From an uncultured Clostridia bacterium (GTDB lineage Bacteria > Bacillota > Clostridia > Oscillospirales > CAG-272): 64,000 bases of DNA. The first letter of the stretch is position 1. Every line of letters begins with the position of its first letter. This document shows positions 17,196-26,989 of this stretch, in pieces. The notes under the pieces were generated by a model, which was not told the DNA's origin, did not search any database, and was given only the letters and a program-made list of their open reading frames with translations. The position numbers and the translations under genes were made by a program. Location of the stretch: NCBI GenBank assembly GCA_948466345.1, contig CAOKAC010000007.1, positions 1 to 64,000 of the forward strand, read 5' to 3'.

Positions 17196-17229
17196 AAAGA
17201 AGGCACAGCAAATGCTGCGCCTTCTTTTT
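17194..17229. terminator. Bidirectional terminator
   Basis: Inverted repeat AAAAAGAAGGC...GCCTTCTTTTT with an internal GCAGC/GCTGC dyad (ACAGCAAATGCTGC), between the convergent PPTase and alkaline phosphatase genes. T tracts on both strands fit termination in both directions. Confidence 0.8.
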
Positions 17230-18793
17230 ACTCTGTAATGTTATTATATGTACCGCCAAAATCCTCAACGCCATAAATGGAAGCAATAAACTGACCGATT
17301 TCATTATTTTCAATTCTCTGCTCATGGAAAATCTCCGTGCCAGCTCCCATAGCAAAAATGGGTACATCTTTCATTGTATGCGCGCCGTTATTGCCAAGAA
17401 TTCCATATTCATTTAAATTTCCGGTCTCATGATCAGCAGTTACAATCAACACTGTATCTGGATGCGCAGCCGCAAAGGTCATCGCGTATTCTACAGCGCT
17501 GTCTAAACGAGCTATTGCATGGATCAAATCCTCCGTAGGATTGCCCGGTGCCGAAAGAATATCTATATATGCTTCCTCAATCATCACAAAAAATCCATCG
17601 CTGTTTGTAGAAGCTGTATCCAATACCTCTTTCGTATAGTCTAGGAGGGCATCTCCCACTTCTCCCCGTAAATATGTAAGATTTCCGCCGTTCAACAGCG
17701 CCTGCTGATCCGCCTGAATCTGATCATATTCATAACGGCTTGTATTATGTACGGTAAAAGCGGCCGGCGTCGCTTTGAACGAAGCATCCGTTGTTAGAAT
17801 GCCAGTTTTATATCCAAGAGAATTTGCAATTTCCCGTACATTGAGAAGCGGCTCTCCCGCAAAGTTTACGCCCAAATGTGTAGCATATGTTTTCCATCCT
17901 GTCGCCATCGCTGTTGCGGAAGCAGCACTGTCGGTAGTTGCTTTTTGAAATGTCTCCTCTGCTGCAGGATCTCCCTTCAGACAAAATGTAGATACACTTC
18001 CCTGATTCGGCAGTTCTTTCGCATTAAACCCATCCCAGTTTTCGTCGTCCATTTCCATATAAAATTCCACACTTTTAATATGATTGTAACCCATGCCGTC
18101 CCCAATCATTAAAACAACACCGGTAGCCGGCAGGGACGTATATGCTGCAGGTCTGTTTGTATCGGAAATATTAGAAATAATAATCTTTCCATTTTTCATA
18201 TGCTGATAGGTAAGCGCGCCAACAGCGCCGCCGATCATATACCCTGGTCCCTGCAAAATAATCTGCTTATCTACCGCTTTTAAAAGATATTCCCCGCTTC
18301 CCAAGGATATATCCGTATTGCTTGCAGCTCGATTGGTGCTTCCAATGAGCAGTTCATATTCCGTTTCCACAGCTGTATCATCGGAAAGAGGCAGTTGTAC
18401 TCCAAATGCATCCTCCACATAATCCTGCAGCAGCTGTGCTGCATACATTTCATATTTTGTATAAGAGGCAGGATAAACAATCGTATATAAAGAAAGCTCT
18501 GTCTTCTCAGCAGGTTCTCCAATGGAAATCTTGTCTGCTAGATATAGACGCAGCATTCCCACGTCTCTGGAGGTGATCTCTCCGTCTCCATCTATGTCTC
18601 CTGCGTCTAAATGCAGCGCATTTTCATCTATTTTGTCTGCTAAATATAGACGCAACATTCCTACATCTTTGATGGTAACCTCTCCATCTCTGTTCACATC
18701 ACCTAGCTTATATTCTTCCGCCAGTGCGGGAAAAATCAGCAGAGAGAAAAGCAAAGCTGTAGCCAACACAATCACTGTAATTCTTTTTTTCAT
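17228..18793 (-). CDS. Secreted alkaline phosphatase with N-terminal dockerin
   Basis: About 521 residues. Signal peptide (residues 1-24, MKKR then a hydrophobic stretch ending PALAEE), then two dockerin type I repeats (about 28-52 and 60-85), each with a DxNxDGE or DxDGDGE calcium loop and the repeated VGMLRLYLADK helix. The phosphatase domain contains MIGDGMGYNHI near residue 218, the nucleophile region TDSAASATAMATGWK near 275, and the metal-binding TADHETG near 435. A middle region (about 90-200) is unassigned. Start ATG at 18793 is set by GGAGG six bases upstream. A dockerin should bind a cohesin, none of which is in this window. Confidence 0.88.
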   Translation of the reverse strand: MKKRITVIVLATALLFSLLIFPALAEEYKLGDVNRDGEVTIKDVGMLRLYLADKIDENALHLDAGDIDGDGEITSRDVGMLRLYLADKISIGEPAEKTELSLYTIVYPASYTKYEMYAAQLLQDYVEDAFGVQLPLSDDTAVETEYELLIGSTNRAASNTDISLGSGEYLLKAVDKQIILQGPGYMIGGAVGALTYQHMKNGKIIISNISDTNRPAAYTSLPATGVVLMIGDGMGYNHIKSVEFYMEMDDENWDGFNAKELPNQGSVSTFCLKGDPAAEETFQKATTDSAASATAMATGWKTYATHLGVNFAGEPLLNVREIANSLGYKTGILTTDASFKATPAAFTVHNTSRYEYDQIQADQQALLNGGNLTYLRGEVGDALLDYTKEVLDTASTNSDGFFVMIEEAYIDILSAPGNPTEDLIHAIARLDSAVEYAMTFAAAHPDTVLIVTADHETGNLNEYGILGNNGAHTMKDVPIFAMGAGTEIFHEQRIENNEIGQFIASIYGVEDFGGTYNNITE

Positions 18794-18837
18794 CACAACC
18801 TCCTTATAATGTAAATATTTACATTTAGTATAAGCAA

Positions 18838-18866
18838 ATTTTACCATATAATCATATATTTCGCAA
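18838..18866 (-). promoter_or_regulatory. Promoter of the dockerin phosphatase gene
   Basis: On the minus strand, TTGCGA (18866-18861), 17-base spacer and TAAAAT (18843-18838), 44 bases before the start codon. No TTAACA-type Pho box is evident beside it. Confidence 0.55.
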
Positions 18867-18905
18867 GTGTTTTTGTGCATTTATACAATGTTTTTTGAAA
18901 ACATC

Positions 18906-18934
18906 TTGCAAGAACAGCATACGTGCTATATAAT
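18906..18934 (+). promoter_or_regulatory. Promoter of the sugar isomerase/epimerase gene; decides its start codon
   Basis: TTGCAA (18906-18911), 17-base spacer, TATAAT (18929-18934). Transcription should begin near 18941, so upstream in-frame starts at 18867 and 18933 cannot be used and translation must begin at 18966. Confidence 0.75.
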
Positions 18935-18965
18935 GAAAAAAATAAGAAAGGGCTATATATCCATT

Positions 18966-19826
18966 ATGTTAAAAACTTGTGTTAGTACATATAGCTTCGG
19001 TGGTTTGATAGGCGATGATCAACTGGGGATTTATGGAGTAATTGACAAAGCCGCTGAAATGGGATTTACCGGCATTGAATTTACAGATGACGGTCCTATT
19101 ACTTTGGAGAGTGCTCCAAAAATTAAAAAATATTGTAAGGATGCAGGAATTATCCCTGTAAACCTTTGTACCGGCGCAGATTTTGCCAAGGAAGCTCCGG
19201 AGCAACGCGCGGAGCAGATTCGTAAAGTAAAAGAAGTCATTGATATTGCCTGTATGTTAGGTGTAGCGATGGTCCGCCATGATTCCGGATATGCACCTTT
19301 TGACAGAAAATATAATACCGGATTTGATGCCGCTCTTCCCTATATGGCTGAGGCAATTTCCCAAGTAACGGAATATGCTGAGAAAAAAGGAATCCGTACC
19401 CTTACAGAAAATCATGGTTTTTTCTCGCAGGACGCGGTTCGTGTAGAAAAGCTCATCAATGCAGTAGGACATCCAAATTTTGGCGCCCTTGTAGATATCG
19501 GAAATTTTATGTGTGCAGATGAAGATCCCGCTCTAAGCGTTGGACTGCTTGCACCATATGCTTATCACGTGCACTGCAAGGACTTTTACTTTAAAAGCGG
19601 TATAGAAATTGCTCCCGGAGAAGGTTGGTTCCAAACCAGAGCTGGCAACTGGCTGCGCGGCTCTGTAGTGGGTTTTGGCGCTGCTAAAGCTGCGCAAAGT
19701 CTGCAAACTTTGCATCGAGCAGGATACGACGGATATTATTCCATTGAATTTGAGGGCGGGGATGATGCTCTATGGGGTATCCGAACCGGCCTTGCAAACA
19801 TGAAAAGGTTTTTAAATGAAGAATAA
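18966..19826 (+). CDS. Sugar phosphate isomerase/epimerase family TIM barrel protein
   Basis: About 286 residues of the AP-endonuclease-2-like TIM-barrel superfamily (xylose-isomerase-like). Metal-ligand positions typical of the family are visible in LTENHGFF (Glu/His), FGALVDIGNFM, YAYHVHCKDFYF and YYSIEFEGGDD. Members isomerise or epimerise ketoses, inositols or related sugars; the substrate here is unknown. The start is fixed by the promoter at 18906-18934; a weak AAGAAAGGG lies upstream. Its last 11 bases overlap the following membrane-protein gene. Confidence 0.83.
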   Translation: MLKTCVSTYSFGGLIGDDQLGIYGVIDKAAEMGFTGIEFTDDGPITLESAPKIKKYCKDAGIIPVNLCTGADFAKEAPEQRAEQIRKVKEVIDIACMLGVAMVRHDSGYAPFDRKYNTGFDAALPYMAEAISQVTEYAEKKGIRTLTENHGFFSQDAVRVEKLINAVGHPNFGALVDIGNFMCADEDPALSVGLLAPYAYHVHCKDFYFKSGIEIAPGEGWFQTRAGNWLRGSVVGFGAAKAAQSLQTLHRAGYDGYYSIEFEGGDDALWGIRTGLANMKRFLNEE

Positions 19827-20532
19827 AAAGCAAAAAGAAGAAGCGATACCCTTTGATGGGACGATGCCTGCCGGAACGCCGATTTCTGAAAAAAAGCCCA
19901 ACACAAAAAAGCGTAAAAAAGTTGTTATCGTGTGCATTTTGCTGGTCATGTGCATTCTTGGAGCCGTGGGATGGTACATCTTGTACGGCAACCCCAATTT
20001 ACTAAGTCAGACTTTCCAAGATATTCGGCAGCACATCGTAGGGATGTACGGCAGCCAACAAAGCTATATATATTATCCCATCGATTATGACTTAGATATT
20101 ACTACCGTCAAGGGCTATATGGAACTGGACCGAGATATCCATTATAAGGACGGTGCAGAAACGGTGATGATCACCACTGCAAATTTGGATTTCTATGGCC
20201 CAGATGTACGGTTTTTTAAGCGCTATTTTGATTATGCAATAAACGGAGATTATGCAGCTTATAATCAGCTGTTTACCGAGCGTTATTATGAAACCAGTGA
20301 ACCGTATTATAGCTTTACCCAACAAATGATTTATGACATTGAGATTGAAAAGCTGTCTGTGTCGGAAAGTGAGAAAGGCATTCTGTACGCTTATAATGTA
20401 GCATACAAAATTTATCGCAACAACGGAACCTTCCGCAATGATATTGGAAGCGATGGTGCAAAAACCCTATACTTTGAACTACTGGAATCCAATGGCAGCA
20501 TCCTAATTGACCGTATCACCTATTATACCTAA
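19816..20532 (+). CDS. Single-span membrane protein of unknown function
   Basis: A 238-residue protein that I do not recognise. A lysine-rich cytoplasmic N terminus (about 1-35, ending in TKKRKK) precedes one transmembrane helix (about 36-56). The remaining 180 residues should lie outside the cell and are rich in Tyr and Asp, with predicted beta structure (for example YSFTQQMIYDIEIEKLSVS). There is no lipobox or signal-cleavage site. It overlaps the isomerase/epimerase gene by 11 bases and ends at a strong terminator, so the two form an operon. Confidence 0.75.
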   Translation: MKNKKQKEEAIPFDGTMPAGTPISEKKPNTKKRKKVVIVCILLVMCILGAVGWYILYGNPNLLSQTFQDIRQHIVGMYGSQQSYIYYPIDYDLDITTVKGYMELDRDIHYKDGAETVMITTANLDFYGPDVRFFKRYFDYAINGDYAAYNQLFTERYYETSEPYYSFTQQMIYDIEIEKLSVSESEKGILYAYNVAYKIYRNNGTFRNDIGSDGAKTLYFELLESNGSILIDRITYYT

Positions 20533-20564
20533 AAAAGGAGGAGGGATACCCCTCCTCCTTTTTT
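20531..20564. terminator. Bidirectional terminator before phoR
   Basis: Stem AAAAAAGGAGGAGGG paired with CCCTCCTCCTTTTTT around a short loop; T tracts on both strands. It separates the rightward membrane-protein gene from the leftward phosphate regulon. Confidence 0.85.
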
Positions 20565-20568
20565 AGAT

Positions 20569-22200
20569 TTAAAAACGCACCTGTATCGTGGTGCCTTCTC
20601 CCTCCACGCTGGAAAGAGATACCTGTGCACCGTGATAAGCCGCACCATGCTTTACAATAGAAAGTCCCAGACCCGTACCGCCAATCGCTTTGGAATGGCT
20701 TTTATCTACTCGATAAAACCGTTCAAATACCCTGTCCTGATGTTCCAATGGAATACCGATTCCCGTATCCTGTACACGCAGCACAATATGTCCATCCATA
20801 TGAGAAATATCCACCTGTACACGGCCACCTGCTCTATTATACTTGATCCCATTGTCACATAAATTGTACACCATCTCTGACAAGATCGATGGAATGCCAC
20901 GCATGGGAGTTGGCTCTCCTGTTAAAGTAAGAACCACACCTTTCTTCTCAGCAACACTGTGCAGGCGTCCTACAACATCTGCTGCGATGCCATATAAATC
21001 TACATCCTCCTGCTGACTCTCCGGCGCACCTTCATCCAACTGAGAAAGACGCAGAATATCGTCAATAAGTGTAATGAGCCGGCCAGACTCGTCATAAATA
21101 TTTCTTGCAAATCCAGCTATATCCTGGGGTTTTACGATTCCGTTCATCATCATTTCAGAAATTCCATAAATAGATGTCAAAGGCGTTTTCAGCTCGTGGG
21201 ATACATTGGAAGTAAATTCCCGGCGCATAGCATCCCGCTGTTCTTTTTCCGTCACATCCAAAATAAGCAAAACTGCACCGCTGACACTTCCTTCTACCGC
21301 TACAGGACTGGCAAATAACTGATAAATGCGCCCACCGGATTCCAACGTTGGCGCGCTTCTCTCACCCGCAAGCGCTCCGTATACAGCTTTAGAAAAAGCT
21401 CTGCTCTGATACATGGACAAAATGCTCTTCCCATATGTAAGATTCCCATTCGCCAATTGACTTGCCGCGCTGGAATTGTAAGATAGCACCTGCGTTTTAT
21501 TGTCTATAAGGATCAACCCTTCCGACATATTTTCCGTAATCGTCAAAAATTCTTCCTGCCTGCTACGCAAATCGTTCATCTGACGCTGGATCAGCTTATT
21601 TTGACGGTTGATCCTCTGCAGCAGCGGAGAAAGCTCCGCATAGTCTGCATGAATATTGGGATTTTCTATATCAATATTATGGATAGGCTGAACAATTTTT
21701 TTAGATAGAACAATCGATGGACCGATAGACAAAACAAGCAGCAATGCAAATACGATCAGCATGGGGACAAACATATTGTGGGCAATATTCTTTGCGTCGT
21801 GCTGCTCCTCACATACCAGCAAAACAGACCCATCTTCCAACTGCAGCGCACAGTACACGGTTTGCCCTACATACCATACACCGTTCCCTGCCCCATCTTC
21901 CATTGCGTCTCTCGCCTGCTGCCAATCTATTTTCCGAAAAGATTCTGATGCCGGACGAGAATCAAACAGTACCGCTCCATCCGAACCCATCCAAATGATA
22001 TACGTGTCTGCCGGTACGTTTTTCAAATATGTTTCGCCGGCAAGTTCCACGCCTGCTCCAATATATTTTGCCTTTTGTGCAAATTCATCGGTAAAAAACG
22101 AACGGGTATATCCATATAAAACAAGCAGCAACAGAGCCATAGCGCACAAAAAGGAAACAATAGAAACAAGGAAAATGCTGCGAAATATTTTTTTGATCAT
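20569..22200 (-). CDS. phoR: Phosphate-regulon sensor histidine kinase
   Basis: A 543-residue membrane kinase: TM1 (about 8-30), an extracytoplasmic sensor region (about 31-150), TM2 (about 152-172), linker and PAS-like domain (about 220-325), HisKA with phospho-acceptor His in TSNVSHELKTPLTSIYG (about 335-351) and HATPase_c (VYNLCDNGIKYN, VQDTGIGIP, GGTGLGLSIV). Its gene starts 29 bases after the PhoB-like regulator and follows the pst-phoU genes, which identifies the partner. In Clostridia PhoR senses phosphate limitation directly or through Pst/PhoU. Confidence 0.9.
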   Translation of the reverse strand: MIKKIFRSIFLVSIVSFLCAMALLLLVLYGYTRSFFTDEFAQKAKYIGAGVELAGETYLKNVPADTYIIWMGSDGAVLFDSRPASESFRKIDWQQARDAMEDGAGNGVWYVGQTVYCALQLEDGSVLLVCEEQHDAKNIAHNMFVPMLIVFALLLVLSIGPSIVLSKKIVQPIHNIDIENPNIHADYAELSPLLQRINRQNKLIQRQMNDLRSRQEEFLTITENMSEGLILIDNKTQVLSYNSSAASQLANGNLTYGKSILSMYQSRAFSKAVYGALAGERSAPTLESGGRIYQLFASPVAVEGSVSGAVLLILDVTEKEQRDAMRREFTSNVSHELKTPLTSIYGISEMMMNGIVKPQDIAGFARNIYDESGRLITLIDDILRLSQLDEGAPESQQEDVDLYGIAADVVGRLHSVAEKKGVVLTLTGEPTPMRGIPSILSEMVYNLCDNGIKYNRAGGRVQVDISHMDGHIVLRVQDTGIGIPLEHQDRVFERFYRVDKSHSKAIGGTGLGLSIVKHGAAYHGAQVSLSSVEGEGTTIQVRF

Positions 22201-22229
22201 ATGCGGTCGCCTCTTTCTGCTCCAAAATC

Positions 22230-22901
22230 CTATTCACTAATTTTATAGCCGATTCCCCGAATCGTTTTAATTTGCTCCCCGCAGTCTCCCAGCTTAGTAC
22301 GCAAAGTTCGTATATGTACGTCTACGGTGCGGTTTTCTCCGTCAAACTCAAAGCCCCAAATTTTTTGCAGAATCTGGTCTCTGGTAAATACTGTTCCGGG
22401 ATTGGAAATAAGTAGGCTAAGCAATTCAAACTCCTTTAATGTCAGAATCACATTTCTTCCGTTTGCACGGATAATATGTTTTTCCGGATACATATAAAGT
22501 CCCCCGACGCTATATTCTTTCCCCCCCGCAACAGGTCCGGCACGGCGCAACAGCGCCTTGATCCGGGAGAGCAGTTCCATCATCCCAAAAGGCTTGCAAA
22601 TATAATCGTCTGCACCGCCATCCAGCCCCATTACCCGATCATATTCCGTACTCTTGGCAGTAAGTATAATAACAGGCAGCTGCGCGGTCTCCTGTCTGCC
22701 GCGCAGCTTTTTCAATACTTCCAAACCATCCTCTTCCGGAAGCATAATGTCTAACAGCACTAAGTCTGGCACCTCTTGTGCCATTGCGGCCCAAAAGTCA
22801 GAAGGAGTCGAAAATCCCTGAGATTCCATTCCGGAGTTGTTTAATGCATATGCCACAAAATTTCGGATGCTATCGTCATCCTCCAACAGATATATTAACA
22901 T
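22230..22901 (-). CDS. phoB: Phosphate-regulon response regulator (PhoB/PhoP type)
   Basis: A 223-residue OmpR-family regulator. Receiver: acidic residues Glu7-Asp10, phospho-acceptor Asp51 in LVLLDIMLPEEDG, Lys near KPFG. C-terminal winged helix with TRDQILQKIWG and RTVDVHIRTLRTKLG. It precedes phoR and follows phoU after a 97-base gap with two hairpins. The likely target is the repeat array upstream of pstS (about 27005-27046). Assignment to phosphate control comes from gene context. Confidence 0.92.
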   Translation of the reverse strand: MLIYLLEDDDSIRNFVAYALNNSGMESQGFSTPSDFWAAMAQEVPDLVLLDIMLPEEDGLEVLKKLRGRQETAQLPVIILTAKSTEYDRVMGLDGGADDYICKPFGMMELLSRIKALLRRAGPVAGGKEYSVGGLYMYPEKHIIRANGRNVILTLKEFELLSLLISNPGTVFTRDQILQKIWGFEFDGENRTVDVHIRTLRTKLGDCGEQIKTIRGIGYKISE

Positions 22902-22937
22902 CTATGCTCCCCCTCTGTAATTGTATCCCTGTCTTCA

Positions 22938-22980
22938 GCAAATCGCCAGTGATTTGCACGTGTGGATAAATTACACACGT
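22938..22980 (-). other. Two abutting hairpins in the phoU-phoB intergenic region
   Basis: Adjacent inverted repeats GCAAATC...GATTTGC (22938-22957) and ACGTGTG...CACACGT (22958-22980). Neither is followed by a T tract on the minus strand, so a classical terminator is unlikely. They may attenuate readthrough or protect the pst transcript so that regulator and kinase are made at lower levels. Confidence 0.45.
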
Positions 22981-22998
22981 TTCTATCATATCATCGCT

Positions 22999-23646
22999 TC
23001 AATATTTTCTGTGCACTCCTGTAATGGAAAATTCCACCCATTCTGCAATATTGACTGCATGATCGCCAATACGCTCTAAATATTTTGCGATCATTAAAAG
23101 ATCCAAACAAAATTCTCCAACTGAATTGTCCCTGGAAATTTCTCCAATCAGTTCCTGCTTTATTTTGGCAAACCAACCATCTACAATATCGTCATATTGA
23201 ATTATACTTCTTGTAAGCTCCAGATCACGTCGGACATAAGCGTCCACGCTGTCTGTAACCATTCTCACGGCTTCCCTGGCCATCTTCCCGATAAAATGAT
23301 CCCCCTGAGTCTGCATGCCAGGCATATATTCGGCGATTTCCGCAATATCTGCGGCCTGATCCCCAATGCGCTCCATATCCGATATCATTTTCAAAGCAGA
23401 AGATATTTGCCGCAAATCCCTAGCCACCGGCTGCTGATGCAGAAGCAGACGCATACAAAATGCTTCAATATCCCGTTCCATCTGATCGATTTCTCCGTCT
23501 GTTTCATGGACCTTTTGAATCAAATGCTTATCTTCCATCTGCAATGCCTGCACGGCAAGAGAAATCACCGTTTCACATAATCCGCCCATTTGAATCATCT
23601 GTAAATTTAATGCTTGCAGCTGCTCATTAAACTGATTTCGCATCAT
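22999..23646 (-). CDS. phoU: Phosphate signalling protein PhoU
   Basis: A 215-residue all-helical protein built of two related three-helix bundles. Metal-binding acidic motifs recur as [16 protein letters not shown] (about 90-105) and [17 protein letters not shown] (about 187-203). PhoU represses the regulon by linking the Pst transporter to PhoR. The start overlaps the pstB stop by four bases. Length is normal. Confidence 0.95.
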   Translation of the reverse strand: MMRNQFNEQLQALNLQMIQMGGLCETVISLAVQALQMEDKHLIQKVHETDGEIDQMERDIEAFCMRLLLHQQPVARDLRQISSALKMISDMERIGDQAADIAEIAEYMPGMQTQGDHFIGKMAREAVRMVTDSVDAYVRRDLELTRSIIQYDDIVDGWFAKIKQELIGEISRDNSVGEFCLDLLMIAKYLERIGDHAVNIAEWVEFSITGVHRKY

Positions 23647-24401
23647 CCAAACCTCCCGGTAATATAATCTTCCGTCCGCTGATCAGACGGCATGGAAAAA
23701 ATCTTGTCTGTATCTGCAAACTCAATCACTTCCCCCAGAAGAAAAAACGCCGTCTTGTCTGAAATTCGCGCAGCCTGCTGCATGTTATGGGTTACAATAA
23801 CAATAGTATACTGCTTTTTCAACTGGATTGCAAGGTCTTCTATTTTGGAAGTAGAGATAGGATCCAATGCGGAGGTCGGCTCGTCCATTAGAAGCACCTC
23901 CGGTTCCACCGCCAACGCGCGTGCAATACACAGCCTCTGCTGCTGCCCGCCAGAAAGGGCCAATGCACTTTTTTTCAAACGATCCTTCACATCCTCCCAT
24001 AGAGCAGCTGAGCGCAGCGTCTTTTCCACAATATCGTCCAACTTGCTTTTTCCTCGAATCCCGTGGGTACGGGGACCATAGGCAATGTTGTCATAAATGC
24101 TCATAGGAAAAGGATTAGGCTTTTGAAATACCATTCCTACCCGTTTACGTAGTAAGTTCACATCCATGCCGCCATAAATGTCTTCTCCATCCAACAAAAT
24201 CTCTCCGCGTACCCGGCATCCATCTACCAAATCGTTCATTCGGTTGAGTGTCTTCAGAACAGTAGATTTTCCACATCCAGAAGGGCCGATAAACGCAGTA
24301 ATTTCTCGCTGTGGTATAGATAAATTAATGCCTCGTATAGCCTGGAAATCTCCATAGAACAATTCCATATTTCGAATAGAAAACTTCTCCACTACTGTCA
24401 T
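23643..24401 (-). CDS. pstB: Phosphate ABC transporter, ATP-binding subunit
   Basis: A 252-residue ABC ATPase. Walker [10 protein letters not shown] (about 38-46), Q-loop in [18 protein letters not shown] (PstB signature), ABC signature LSGGQQQRL (about 150), Walker [12 protein letters not shown] (about 172) and H-loop THN. It powers phosphate import. It overlaps pstA upstream and phoU downstream by four bases each. Confidence 0.96.
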   Translation of the reverse strand: MTVVEKFSIRNMELFYGDFQAIRGINLSIPQREITAFIGPSGCGKSTVLKTLNRMNDLVDGCRVRGEILLDGEDIYGGMDVNLLRKRVGMVFQKPNPFPMSIYDNIAYGPRTHGIRGKSKLDDIVEKTLRSAALWEDVKDRLKKSALALSGGQQQRLCIARALAVEPEVLLMDEPTSALDPISTSKIEDLAIQLKKQYTIVIVTHNMQQAARISDKTAFFLLGEVIEFADTDKIFSMPSDQRTEDYITGRFG

Positions 24402-25255
24402 CCTTTCTCTGCGTCTCTTCCAGACAATTTCCCCGCGATCATCCCCGACAACCCATTGATTCCTGCAACGAACACCAACAAAATAACCGCGGTAGCATAA
24501 GCTTCATCGGTATACAGTCCCTCAGACAAAAGACAGTACATATGAACAGACAAGGTTCGCGCGCTATTATGCAGTCCCATAACAGCCTGAGGAGCGGTTC
24601 CGGAAGTGAAAATCAGCGCAGCCGTTTCTCCTACAATCCTGCCAATTGCCAAAATAATGCCGGATAAAACCCCTGGCATAGCTGCTGGGAGTACAATTTT
24701 GAAAATCGTTCGCAGTTTTCCAGCCCCCAGTCCAAAGCTTCCCTCTCGATAAGATGAAGGCACAGCCAATAGCGCTTCTTCTGTGGTACGAATAATCGTG
24801 GGAAGTACCATAATAGACAATGTTAGAACGCCAGCCAGCATGGAATAGCTCCACCCCATGAACAGCACAAATGCCAGAAATCCAAAAAGGCCGTAAATAA
24901 TAGAGGGAATTCCCGCCAGCGTTTCCGTTGTAACGCGAATCACTCGAACCAGTCTGGACTGTGGACGGGCATACTCTACAAGATAAACCGCAGAAAAAAT
25001 GCCCAAGGGAACTGCAATCAGCAACGTCATTCCCGTCATGACCAGCGTGTTCCAAATGGCCGGCAGCATGGATACATTCTCTACAGTATACCGGAGAGAG
25101 AACAGCGATGCCCGCAGGTGTGGGACTCCGCCTATTAAAATATGCAGGATCAAAAATAGCATTCCGCCCACAGTTAGTGCCGACGCCGCATAAATCAAGA
25201 CACGTAAAATAAGAGAACCCGGCCGACGAACATATGCGCGCCAAGCATGCTTCAT
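24398..25255 (-). CDS. pstA: Phosphate ABC transporter, permease subunit PstA
   Basis: A 285-residue membrane protein with about six helices. The cytoplasmic coupling-loop motif typical of PstA is visible in [29 protein letters not shown] (about 168-196, EAA-like loop), and [15 protein letters not shown] (about 112-126) is a hallmark. It overlaps pstC upstream and pstB downstream by four bases each. Confidence 0.94.
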   Translation of the reverse strand: MKHAWRAYVRRPGSLILRVLIYAASALTVGGMLFLILHILIGGVPHLRASLFSLRYTVENVSMLPAIWNTLVMTGMTLLIAVPLGIFSAVYLVEYARPQSRLVRVIRVTTETLAGIPSIIYGLFGFLAFVLFMGWSYSMLAGVLTLSIMVLPTIIRTTEEALLAVPSSYREGSFGLGAGKLRTIFKIVLPAAMPGVLSGIILAIGRIVGETAALIFTSGTAPQAVMGLHNSARTLSVHMYCLLSEGLYTDEAYATAVILLVFVAGINGLSGMIAGKLSGRDAEKG

Positions 25256-26112
25256 ACCCGCCGCCCCCTTTTCATCGCAGAAAAACTTAAGTTAATTAAA
25301 AGAATGAAAATAAACAATACAACCGCTGTAGCGATCAGCGCCCCTCGATGCAACTGTGCCGCATACGCCATTTCTAATACTATATTTGCTGTAAGCGTTC
25401 GCGTACCGGATAATACACTTTCTGGAAGAATAGCCTGATTTCCGGCAATCATAACAACCGCCATCGTCTCTCCCACCGCACGTCCAATTCCCAAAACAAC
25501 ACCGGATAAAATACCGCCGCCTGCCGCTGGAAGCATCACTCGCATCATGCTCTGCTCACGAGTAGCACCTAAGGCAAGAGCGCCCTCATAATAGGAAGTG
25601 GGAACAGCGCGCAATGCAGATTCCGATGTATTGATTACGGTTGGTAAAATCATCATCCCTAGCAGCAGAGATGCCGTCAATATTCCTTTCCCGCTGGTTC
25701 CAAATAATCGTTGGATAGCCGGCACCAATACCATCAAGCCAAAAAATCCATATATGATAGAAGGAATTCCGGCTAGTAGGTGAATCGCCGGCTTCAGAAG
25801 TACGTATAGCTTTTTCGGACAGTATTTCACCAAAAATACCGAAGTAAGGATTCCTACAGGAACACCTACAAGAATCGCGCCCGCTGTCACATACAAGCTC
25901 CCCACGATCATAGGAAAAATTCCATAAACGTCTTTGGAAGGTCTCCATTCCATTCCTGTAAGAAAATTTAACACACCAATTTCCCGCATGGCAGGAATTC
26001 CATTGGTAAAGAGAAATAGGCAAATCAGAAGCACAGCTGCCACGGAAAAACAGGCGCATAAGAGAAACACGGCCTGCATACCCCGCTCTCGAATTTTCAA
26101 AGTCGTACGCAA
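25252..26112 (-). CDS. pstC: Phosphate ABC transporter, permease subunit PstC
   Basis: A 286-residue membrane protein with about six helices. Diagnostic segments are [15 protein letters not shown] (about 111-125), RAVPTSYYEGALALGATREQ (EAA loop, about 168-187) and GIGRAVGETMAVVMIAGN (about 213-230). It starts 13 bases after pstS and overlaps pstA. Confidence 0.94.
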   Translation of the reverse strand: MRTTLKIRERGMQAVFLLCACFSVAAVLLICLFLFTNGIPAMREIGVLNFLTGMEWRPSKDVYGIFPMIVGSLYVTAGAILVGVPVGILTSVFLVKYCPKKLYVLLKPAIHLLAGIPSIIYGFFGLMVLVPAIQRLFGTSGKGILTASLLLGMMILPTVINTSESALRAVPTSYYEGALALGATREQSMMRVMLPAAGGGILSGVVLGIGRAVGETMAVVMIAGNQAILPESVLSGTRTLTANIVLEMAYAAQLHRGALIATAVVLFIFILLINLSFSAMKRGRRV

Positions 26113-26125
26113 TATCTTTCCCTCC

Positions 26126-26962
26126 CTACTGGCTGTATACTGTCTGCCATGTGACTATATCGCCGCTGAATATCCGTCTCACTTGATCTATAGATAAATC
26201 TGAAACCGGATTTGATTTATGTGTAATCACTGCAATCCCATCGTAAGCAACGATTGTGTCCCGAAGACCGCCGCCCCGCTCTGCATCCGTCAATTCTCTG
26301 GAAGACATGCCGATATCCGCCACTCCTTCTAATACAGAAGAGATCCCAGCAGAAGATCCTGTTTGCTGCACTTCTATATGCACACCCGGATTTTTCTTCA
26401 TATACGCATCCGCAAGGGACTCCACTACGGGAGCCACAGATGTGGATCCTGCTAAAATCACTTTTCCGCTGCTGCCGGAAGATGTATATACATCGCCCTC
26501 ATCCGTAGGAACATATCCTGCCTGATTTATAATATTTGCCGCATCTGGAGAGCGGGAAAAACGGAGAAAATCCTGTGCCACTTGACTAGTGCTGGCATCT
26601 GTCACCAAAAGAAAATTGCGTTTCATAGGATATGCCCCGTTGCGTATGTTTTCCTGGGTAGGGCTGATGCCATCTATTGACACACTTTTTACACCTTGCG
26701 CCATTGCTCCCGCAGAAACATAGCCGATGGCGCTATCACATCCTAAAACAGAAAACAGCATTACCGCATTACTACCTACCACCTCTGCCTCTGATGTGAT
26801 ATCTATGTCCGCACCCAATCCCATAAGTTCCGTCATAGCTGCTCTGGTGCCAGATCCATCTTCTCTTGTAACTACCACAATAGCGCCCTCCTCCACTGCA
26901 CACGAAGTCAAAAGAGCAATTAAAATGAAACCGGCCACTATAAATTGTAATATTCGTCTCAT
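26126..26962 (-). CDS. pstS: Phosphate-binding lipoprotein
   Basis: About 278 residues. The start at ATG 26962 is set by GGAGGATTT directly upstream. A lipoprotein signal (MRRI, hydrophobic core, lipobox LLTSC) leads to a PstS-like periplasmic-binding fold: VTREDGSGTRAAMTELMG near residue 30 resembles the phosphate-coordinating loop, and the second half (VILAGSTSVAPVVESLADA, SGISSVLEGVADIGMSSREL) repeats the typical substrate-binding pattern. It delivers phosphate to PstCAB and is the first gene of the operon. Confidence 0.92.
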   Translation of the reverse strand: MRRILQFIVAGFILIALLTSCAVEEGAIVVVTREDGSGTRAAMTELMGLGADIDITSEAEVVGSNAVMLFSVLGCDSAIGYVSAGAMAQGVKSVSIDGISPTQENIRNGAYPMKRNFLLVTDASTSQVAQDFLRFSRSPDAANIINQAGYVPTDEGDVYTSSGSSGKVILAGSTSVAPVVESLADAYMKKNPGVHIEVQQTGSSAGISSVLEGVADIGMSSRELTDAERGGGLRDTIVAYDGIAVITHKSNPVSDLSIDQVRRIFSGDIVTWQTVYSQ

Positions 26963-26989
26963 AAATCCTCCGCCAGATAGATTATTCTT

